Assembly: GCA_001662425.1 (NCBI GenBank)
Contig: BDDC01000409.1
Location: 1 to 64,000 of the forward strand
DNA length: 64,000 nucleotides
DNA from: Chlamydomonas sphaeroides
Lineage: Eukaryota > Chlorophyta > Chlorophyceae > Chlamydomonadales > Chlamydomonadaceae
Reading direction: 5' to 3'
A model generated the notes under the pieces. That model was not told the origin of the DNA, did not search any database, and saw only the letters and a list, made by a program, of their open reading frames with translations. Shown in pieces: positions 56,401 to 64,000 of this stretch. Both the position numbers and the translations under genes were made by a program. How positions within the stretch are numbered: position 1 is the first letter of the stretch; each line of letters starts with the position of its first letter.

Positions 56401-59292
56401 GGAGGCTGTGGGGGACGGGGCCGTCCAGGCGGCGAGGCAGGCGAGCGCCTCGACCGCGTGGCGGGGCCGGAGCTGACCCGCGTCCTGGAGCGCCCTGCTG
56501 CGGCGACGCAGCCCGGCAAGGAGCTCGGGGCTGGCGGCGGCGGCGCCGCCGCTGCAGCGGAGGCCCAGCGACCGCAGGCCTCCGCAGATGCCGGCGACGT
56601 CGGCGGCGCTGGCCGACGGCAAAGCAGCCACCGCTGCCGCGTCGGCGGCCGCGAGGAAGCGCGGCGTCGGCGGCGCGCGCGGCAGCGGCGCTTCGACGGC
56701 GCCGCCGGTGGCGGCGCCGCCGGCCAGCCGGCCAAGGCCGTTCAGCAGCACCGCCAGCTCGCCGGTGTTCAGCGAGCCCAGCAGCGGCACCGCCGCATCC
56801 GAGAGGTCTGCAATCCACGATTCGGACACGCGGAGGTCCAGCATGGCGGCGCCGCCTACGGCCATGCAGAGCGCCTGCGGCCCAAAGGTGGCGTCGCGGT
56901 CGCGCACGCGCGCCAGCAGCGCCGCCGCCCAGGCGTCGACCCAGGCCTTCGGCGGCGCCGCCCGCAGCGACGCAAGCGCCCACATCATCTGCGCCAGCCA
57001 CCGCGCCGACGACGCCGCCAGCACCTCCGGCGCCGCCGCCTGCCGCCACGCCGCCACCACCGCCGGCGGCGGCCGCAGCTTCAGCCGCGCCGCGCCCCAG
57101 ATCGCCGTCGCCAGCGCCTGCGGCCCCGCCGCGGGGCCCTCGGCGGCCAGCGCCGCCGCCAGCGCCGACGTCAACGCCGCCGCCGCCGGCACCGTCACAG
57201 GCACGTCCAGCGCCACCGCCGCCCACATTACCATCGCCAGCGACCGGACATTGGCGGCGCCGCCGCGCGGCGGCGCCGCCGCCAGCACGGCCGGCATCGC
57301 CGCCAGCACCTGCCGTAGCCAGTACGAGTCGGGCCGCAGCCGGAGGCTGGCCAGCGCCCACAAGCTGCACGACAGCTCAAGCGGGCTGAGACGCGCCAGG
57401 ACGTGGCCGGTCAGGGACTCGAGCTCGCCGACCCACTCCTGGTTGGGCCGCAGCCCCAGCCGCGCCAGGCCCCACAGCGACAGCGCAAAGGACTGCGGGT
57501 CCAGCGTCCGCCAGAAGTGCCGCAGCTTGGCCGCCAGCAGCCGGCCCGCGCCGGCCACGGCCGCCGCCAGCGGCGGCAGGGCCGGCGGCGGCGGCGGCGG
57601 CGCAATGACGTGCAGTGCATGCGGCGGTCGGCGCAGCAGCAGCCGCTGCAGCTGCAGCTGGCCCCGCACTCGCACCAACCGCCGTCGCCGCGGCGCCGCT
57701 GGCGCCGCCGCCTGCGGCGGCGGCGGCGGCGGCGGCTGCCACCGCGGCCGCCGCGACAGCGTGAGCACCGGCGGCCGCGACCGCGCGGCCGGCGCCGCCG
57801 GCGGCGGCAGCAGCAGCGGCGCGAGCACGCCCAGCGCCCACAGCGTGTTCGACACGGTCCGCGCCGAGGAGCTGTGCATCACCCGCGGCAGCTCAGCCAG
57901 CAGGCCCGCCACCAGCCGCCCCACGTCCGGGTGCAGCCCCCGCGCTGCGCCCTGCTGCGCCGCCGCCGGCGCGGCGCACAGCAGGCAGCCCGGGTCGGCC
58001 CGGTGCAGGTGCGCCAGCCGCACCAGCGCCGCCGCCACGTGCGCGGCCTCCAGGTGGTCCCGCTGCCGCCACAGCAGCACCGCCAGCGCCCGCCAGCCGT
58101 TGGCGTGCGACAGCGCGGCCGTCATCAGCGGCGCAGGCAGCGGCGGCAGGCCCTCGCGCGGCGGCGGCGGCGGAGGCGCCGGCGGCGGCGCGCGTGGCCG
58201 CGGCTGCGGCTTGGGCACGAGAGCGGGCGCGGCCGCGGCGTCCGCCTGGCGGTCTGTTCTCGCCGCCGCCGGCGGGAAGCGTGGCGCCAGGCTCAAAGCG
58301 CTGGGCTGCTGCTGCTGGCTGCTGTGCTGCGGCTGCAAGGCACGGCTGGAGGCACGGCCCGTTGCGGACGACAGCACGCCGCCATGCCCGAGCAGCTCCT
58401 GCACGGCCTCCTCCGCCTCCCCGTCGCTGCCGACGCCATGCAGCTCGTGTGGCACCAGGTCCAGGCCCGCGGCCAGCGAGGCGACGCGCCCAGGGCCGCC
58501 GCCCGGCGCCACGGGGGCTCCCCGAGCCGGGGCCTGTGACTGCTGCTGCTGCGGAAGTGCCTCCGGCGCCGCTGCCGGCGGTGGCGGTGGCCTTCGCAGC
58601 CGATCCGCCGCCGAGGCCGACCAGTTCGCCAGCGCTCCGTGCCCCTGCCCAGCCGCGTCCTCCCCCGGCTCTGGTCCCAACTCTGCAAACGAGTGACCCT
58701 GCAGCGCCCGCCGGAGCCAGTCCGCTAGGTTGCCGCCGCCACCACCAGTGTCGCTGCCGCCGAGCCAGCGGGACACAGAGGCCGACAGGTCTGCTGTCAC
58801 GGCGTCCGTGACAGAGGTCCCGTGCGGCGACTCGACAGCTGACGGCTGTAGCGACAGGGTCACCGGCGTGCCCTGTGTTTCGGGCCCCGGCTCGGCCTCC
58901 AGCTCGTCGCCAGCTGGGCCGGGGGCAGCGCGTGCGTGCCGCCGGCGCCCAGAGCTGGGCGACCGTTCGCTTGTAGCTGTGTCGGTGGATGCGCTGCTGC
59001 TGGCGATCAAAGTTTGGTCCGTGACGCCGAGGCGCCAAGGCACGATGGCGCTGGTGGTCCCGTGGGGGTAGTGCGCTGGGCCGGGGCGATCGGCCAGTGT
59101 CGCTTCCCGCTCCGGCGGTGATCGCCCCCGCCGCTGCTGCGACGCGCCATGGCCTCCTGTAATCGACTGATCGGCAGGCGGTGCGGCCGCTGGGCGAGTG
59201 AGCAGCTGCCAGCGCGAGGGGGCCTGCAATTCGGGGCCGAGAGCTGCGTCAGACGGCGAGACGGTTCTGGGGAGCGCACTCCCGTCCAGCAA
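53476..59292 (-). CDS. Very large OPR (octotricopeptide repeat) type protein
   Basis: OPR proteins bind specific organelle transcripts and control their stability or translation in green algae. Exons on minus: 55100 to about 59292, 54170-54955 and 53476-53992, phases consistent; about 1,830 codons. Repeat signs recur through the protein: a helical 'LsxxLWALAxLgxRP' block followed by a Pro-Pro-x-Trp turn, for example SFALSLWGLARLGLRPNQEW, LSCSLWALASLRLRPDSYWL, ATAIWGAARLKLRPPPAVV, AQMMWALASLRAAPPKAW, LRLRPPPAWL, GHRPEPAWAAAW, LAPPPAWLAA, VRRQPPPAWW and GARPASPAW. I count at least 12 such turns. The N-terminal 300 residues are low-complexity. The first exon has no in-frame ATG (an in-frame stop lies near 59340), so a spliced first exon, presumably the transit peptide, is missing. 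No RAP domain recognised. Confidence 0.82.
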
Positions 59293-60443
59293 ATTGCGAC
59301 GACAGCCAGTTTGTGCTCCCGTTACAATTGGGGGTCACGGGCTGCAGCTCTCGCGGCGCTTGCGATGCATGGCCGCCGCAACTCACTGTGCCCTCCCACG
59401 ACCCCGCATGAGGCGCCGCCGAGCGCCGCAATCGGCTTGATGCATCACATCTGCGTTGAATTGCAATGCTGGGGTCACGGATCCAGCGCCAAGACGGGAA
59501 TGCAAACGCAGCCAAGTCGTGCCTGGCCGCACCTCGCCAACGGCCGCAGCCTCGATGTCGATGAAGACGACTCAATTGAGCATACCAAGGGCGCGGGGCC
59601 CGCCCTCATGCGTGTTTCAGCGGCGAGTCATTGCGCGAGCCGCCGGGTCCAAGCGGCGAGCCCTCACACCGATCGCCAATGCCAAAAGTTAAGCTTAAAA
59701 CCAGTTTAGTGCAAATCCCTGTGCACACAGTCGCGACTCCTTTGCTTGCCGGCGAAGTCCCGGTATGCGCTAATTTGTAAGCCTGGCAGGTACAGTCGAT
59801 GTAGGTGAAGTTTTTGCTATGTCGGTGTCTGCTTGCGAGCTGTGGCGTTCGTCGCTTGTGTCGGCACGACACGACCCAGCATTTACCCCCGGCTTTCCCC
59901 CACACCCCACCCACCGGTGCTTGAGCCGCCGTCGGGGCCAGACTCTCAATTAGGCAAGAATATGAACCCGTGGCCGGCCGGTACCTCATTCCACCAAAAG
60001 AACGGGCACACCTTGGCGCAACGGTGAACCCACCGAAGCAATCCCGAAGCTGCCGAACCTTAGCTTTCCACGCCTCTCGCTGGGCAAGCACCGCGCGCCT
60101 GCCACTCCCCTGGCCAGCAATTGCAGCGTCACATTCACCCCTGCGCTTGCCGGTACCGGACTGCAACACGTCAAAAGCACACGCGACGAATGCGACGTGC
60201 AGATGTCGCCTGTCAGCTGTAGCCTGTCAGTGGACAAGCTTGCAGCTGTCGCTCAGGCCCGCAATCCGAGGACAACTCCGCACCCAGCCACACCCAGCGG
60301 ACGTCCACTCCACGAGTCTCTTTTTCTCCTATCACCACACCCAACGCAAGCCGCGCGCTACATTCCTCACATCCCAGCGGTTACCGTGCTGCCTTCGCGG
60401 ATTCGTGTTTTTTTGCCCAATCCGAACCCTCACCCCAGCCGCA
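59293..60443. other. Divergent intergenic region, OPR / signal-anchored protein
   Basis: Should contain two promoters and the missing first OPR exon (ATGCGGGGTCGTGGGAGG on minus, near 59408, followed by GTGAGT, is a possible start but unproved). No other gene recognised. Confidence 0.5.
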
Positions 60444-62665
60444 ATGCCGCCCGCTAGGCGGCGCAACACGCCCCACCCCAGCACCATGACCTCCGCCGCC
60501 GCCGCCGACCCCGCCCCCGCCGCCGCAATCGACCCTCCTCCCCCTCCCGCCTCGCCGGCGGCCTGCCGGCCCCACCACCGCGCCGCCCCCGCCGCCGCGC
60601 TGGGCCGCCGCCCGCTGGGCCTGCGCCGCTGCCTGCTGCTGGCGGGGCTGGCCTTCGCGGCGGCAGGGCTGCTGTGGCTGGCGCCCTCCGTCAGCGCCGC
60701 AGGTGAGAGCCTGCGCCGCAGCACCTCGCGCGCCCGTCGCCCACTGCCCGGGGAACAGTGTCCCCAGACGGGACCGGGGAGAGCGAGGAGGACCAGGCGG
60801 CCTCGCGCCGGGCGCCAGGGGCGAGGCCCACGCCGCGGGCGCTGCCAGTGCCGCGGACACGCTGCGTCGGATCGCGTCGTGCCGCGTCTTGTGCGCTCGC
60901 TCGCCTGGGGGTGCAGAGGCCACCCAGCGGCCTCGCGGGTACCCGCTAACCGGTGCCGCTGTCGCCGCCCGCCGGGCCGCCACCCACCTACCTCGCGCAT
61001 CCGTGCATGTCGCCCACCGCAGGCCGGGCGCTGCCGGGCCGCCAGCTGGCAAGGTACGGCCACACGCCGGGCCACGTGCGCGCATGTGTGTGTGCCGTGT
61101 TGGTCACGCCCCGGCGGTGCCCCCAGCCCGTGCGCATGCTCGCACATAAGCTGCAGCCGCAGAAGCCGTACTCCACGCGGGGCTGGGCGAGGGTGTCCCG
61201 GCCTAGGGGCCGCTGTCCCCCGCTTGCCCAACCTTAATCGTGCGCGTGCTCGTGTTGCGCCCGCCCCACCCTCACCACCTGCCACGATGTGCCTCCGGGC
61301 CCCTGCCCTCCTGCAGCGCCAGCGGCGGCAGCGGCTACGGCGGCGGCCTGGCGGGCGGCGCCTTCGGCGGCGGCGGCTGGAGCGACGCGACGGACTGGCC
61401 CATGCTCATGGGCATCCTGGCGGTACGCGGGCGCATGGGGCGGCCGGTGCCTGTGCAGGGTGTGGCGGGGTTCGTGTCGCACGTGGAACCTTGACTGGCC
61501 CCCGGGGTGCAACAGTACCCGGGCGCAGCGCCATGCAGGTGGCGTGGGCCCCGGCGAGCGCCCCGGCGGCCCGCCGGGCGGCGGGGCACTTGGAGCCCGC
61601 GTCCAGCCTTGCCCACCTCACGCCTCACGCCGCCATGCATTCCCCGTGACGCGACCGCGCACATTCACCCTCTGGGCAGATGGGCTCCGGCGGCGCTGGC
61701 TCGCATGCCAGGGCCGGCCCGGCGGCGGCGGCGGCCCGCGCGGCCGCGCCCGTGCAGGTGTGGCCTGACTTGGTAACGAGCACCGCGTACATTCTGTACG
61801 TGCCGTTCGTATCACACAGCCTTACGCACATCAGCAGGCAGTGCGGCTGCGGCCCGCGGCATGTGTCACGCCTCCCCAACCCCGCCTCACAGGCTGCGCC
61901 GCTGCCCGTTGCGGTCCCGATGCCCACCGTGCTGCCCGCCACGGGCGCCGTGCCCGTGGGCCTGGCCCCCGCGGGCGGAGCCTCAAGTGCCTCCGCCTCG
62001 GCCGTGGCGACGTCGGGCGACGACGGCCGCGGCCATCCGGCCGCCAAGGACGACGTGGCTCTGGCGGCGGCCAAGGCCCTGGCCACTGGCTCGGGTGCGT
62101 GCCTTCAGGGGGTTCCCCTGCGTCCCGGGTTGGCTAGCCCCTTCCTGGCCGCCATGCTGCACATCCATCATGCCTACCCCGCATGCATCCTCATGCATCA
62201 TCCGGCTCCACCATCCAGCCTCCCGCCGTCCGGTTGCCAGCGAATTTGCCGATGCGCGCCGCCAACGGTGCCCTCCCTGCATGCTGCTCACCTGCCCTCG
62301 CCACCCCGCGCAGCCGGCGGCATCAACGTCATCTCCACCTCGCCCATCTCGCTGGACAACCCCATCGATCTGATCGGCGGCAACTATAACTACCGCAACA
62401 ACAAGGCGGTGGGTGGCGGTCGGCAGCTGGCGGCCGAAGAGCTGCCTCTGATTGGGGCCGGGTGGCTGGGGTGGCGGCAGCAGAGGAGAGTCTGCACACG
62501 TCACAACGGGGCCTGTGCCCGTTGTAGCAAGAGGCCGCGCCAGGATGAGGATGGCAGGGCTGGGGGTCCCCGACTGAGCTCTGATCTGGCCCCGCCCTGA
62601 CCGCTGCTTGCCTGTGGCACTCCTTGCTGCCTGTCCCCCTGCAGGGCGGTGCCGGCGGTCGCTGA
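60444..62665 (+). CDS. Small signal-anchored protein, unknown function
   Basis: Seven exons in phase: 60444-60702, 61023-61053, 61317-61422, 61680-61772, 61893-62094, 62314-62408 and 62645-62665. ATG 60444 starts an Ala/Pro-rich region, then LGLRRCLLLAGLAFAAAGLL, a single hydrophobic helix that is a signal peptide or anchor (type II orientation is likely, because Arg precedes it). The rest is Gly-rich (SGGSGYGGGLAGGAFGGGG), then WSDATDWPMLMGILA, an Ala/Pro/Val segment and a distinct end, GGINVISTSPISLDNPIDLI, GGNYNYRNNKA, GGAGGR. The 31-nt second exon is required to keep the frame. I recognise no family. The conserved-looking parts are WSDATDWP and the C-terminal NPIDLIGGNYNYRNN. Confidence 0.65.
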
Positions 62666-63285
62666 GGGCGGACGACCGGCGTGGCTCGGCCGCGTATCAC
62701 CACTCAACGGCCAGGGTCATCGCATCAGGGGTTTGGTTAGGGGCATTCATCCAGGGGAGCGCGATGCGCTGGCGTGGTAGTGATGTGGCAGCACGGGGTG
62801 ATCGGTGGATGTGCTAGTGACCGCAACGCGTGCTGGCGGGCTGGGCGGGACACCTTACAAAAGGGGATGCGGAGGGGGCACAGGGGCTCAATGTTTGTCG
62901 TAGTGAAGGGACGAGGCGGAAGGGGTCCTAGACTGGCCGGAGGTGTAGGAGGAGCGCGTGGACTCGCGAGGGGACGGAGGGGCAATACTACGTGCAACGT
63001 GGCTCCAGCATGGCCCCCGGGTCAATGCTGGCTCCCAGCAACACGCTTTACTTACTGCACAGGACGGCAGCGTCCAAGTCGTTCGCTGCTCACTTCACAA
63101 CGTGTTACGCGGCGAACACTGCCGCGCATCCCCTCTCGACAAGTCAAGCGGCAGAGAACGCCGCTCCAAGCCTTTCAGATCGTTCCTATACGCTAGGGAG
63201 CAGGACAGCGCCGCTCTAGGCGCCGCGCGGCCGGCGGGCCCGCGATCGCAGCCACTCCGGCCCAGTTCTCCAGCAGCACTCGAAA
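62666..63285. other. Intergenic, probable 3' UTR and BRR2 5' region
   Basis: No gene seen. Both flanking genes are on plus. The last part before ATG 63286 (GTTCTCCAGCAGCACTCGAA) should be BRR2 5' UTR. Confidence 0.5.
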
Positions 63286-64000
63286 ATGGCGAAGCAGGAG
63301 AAGGGAGGAGCGGAAGCATATGCCCGCTTCAAGCAGTTCGACTACAAGGCGGTGAGTTGGCGAGCCCGCTTGGCGAGATGCGACACCTCCGGAACGGCAG
63401 CATGGACCGCAGCCGCAAGCGCGGCTGCATAACTCAGCCTCTGTTCAGCGCGGAGGCGTCGCGGGCTCGAGCACAGCGACCTTCAGAAGAGCGCATGCTT
63501 GGCGGCTGCGCTCGCTGCGACTAGCACAGCTGAAGGACGCGCGGGAAGCAAGCTGCTCTCGCGCGGGGCGGCAGCGTGCACTGGGGGCTTGACTTCCGCA
63601 ACCCTTGCCTGTGGGGTTTGGGCATGGCTCAACAGTCGACCTGTGCCTCAGCACAGTATCGTGATGCAGCCAGCTGTAGCCCAGGATGACAAGGCAGAGG
63701 GCTGGGGGCGTGGGCCGGCGGGGAAGCGGCCCCTTGCTCAGCGGCTGGGTCCCGCGGTGTCAACCTCCGTGGACTTCCTCCGGCCTCTTGCGTTGACCCC
63801 CGCTGCGCTGCACGCATCTAACCCCATCCCACTCCCGCCAACCCCACCCAGAACTCGAGTCTGGTGCTGACGTCGGATACCCGCACCCGCGAGTATGCCA
63901 CGGAGCCCAGCGGAGAGCCGGAGACGCTATGGGGGCGCATGAAGGTGAGCCGGCAATCCAGCAGCACAGCAGGCATGGCAGATGGATTGGGGCGCGAAAC
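63286..64000 (+). CDS. BRR2: U5 snRNP helicase BRR2, 5' end (partial)
   Basis: BRR2 is the Ski2-like RNA helicase that unwinds U4/U6 and drives spliceosome activation. Two exons are visible, 63286-63351 and 63852-63944, phase 0, and the gene continues past the right edge. They read MAKQEKGGAEAYARFKQFDY, KA, then NSSLVLTSDTRTRE and TEPSGEPETLWGRMK. This matches the plant BRR2 N-terminus, where GGAEAHARFKQYEYRANSSL and a PTGEPETLWGK block occupy the same positions. Only the N-terminal plug region lies in the window; the helicase cassettes do not. Both splice donors are GTGAG. Confidence 0.85.

Noticed and set aside
56588..58696. A 702-codon plus-strand frame inside the OPR gene
   Set aside because: Antisense of GC-rich OPR exons. 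It is Ala/Ser/Gly/Arg-rich without domains, while the minus frame shows recurring OPR helices and matching splice phases.
59292..59292. OPR start at TTG 59292
   Set aside because: Same reason: no in-frame ATG before a stop near 59340, so a spliced first exon is likely.
1..64000. CRISPR arrays, tRNA or rRNA genes, prokaryotic operons, viral genes
   Set aside because: Looked for regularly spaced direct repeats, cloverleaf B-box motifs and conserved rRNA stretches; none seen. The tandem repeats present have no unique spacers.

Overview
This window looks like nuclear DNA of a volvocine/chlamydomonadalean green alga. It is very GC-rich, its genes are split by many short GT-AG introns, and codons favour G/C in the third position. 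It carries a pherophorin (an extracellular-matrix glycoprotein family typical of Volvocales), an OPR-type organelle RNA-binding protein, and plant/algal versions of housekeeping genes. There is no sign of a prokaryotic, viral or organellar origin. Two assembly gaps (runs of N) fall inside genes. Most long open frames here are shadows of GC-rich exons.

Layout, left to right. (1) 1-2606, minus: pherophorin, cut by the left edge inside its proline-rich rod. (2) 4262-14775, minus: a large receptor-like protein with signal peptide, ectodomain, one membrane helix, repetitive juxtamembrane region and a kinase fold whose HRD and DFG motifs are destroyed (a pseudokinase). (3) 15495-21258, minus: TRM13, a tRNA 2'-O-methyltransferase, resolved to ten exons. 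(4) 22880-25350, plus: a DUF506/PDDEXK_6 protein. (5) 28627 to about 33467, minus: a formate/nitrite transporter (NAR1/LCIA-like) with a long C-terminal extension. (6) 37078-38146, plus: a BTB/POZ protein. (7) 40357-50329, minus: a PH-domain oxysterol-binding-protein-related protein (ORP). (8) 50568 to about 51237, minus: a LYRM1-like protein whose first exon was not found. (9) 53476 to about 59292, minus: a very large OPR-type protein. (10) 60444-62665, plus: a small signal-anchored protein of unknown function with a 31-nt exon. (11) 63286 to the right edge, plus: the 5' end of BRR2, the U5 snRNP helicase.

The genes do not form one pathway; this is ordinary eukaryotic gene order. The most interesting items are the pseudokinase receptor, three GC-AG introns in three neighbouring genes, introns that carry partial copies of the next exon with its splice signal (TRM13 once, ORP twice), a three-copy dispersed repeat family, a second 36-bp repeat in two copies, and a recurrent GTACGGCA octamer in noncoding DNA. 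I did not find a defence system, CRISPR array, tRNA, rRNA or intact transposon. Start codons were checked as ATG where possible; where the open frame has no ATG this is stated.
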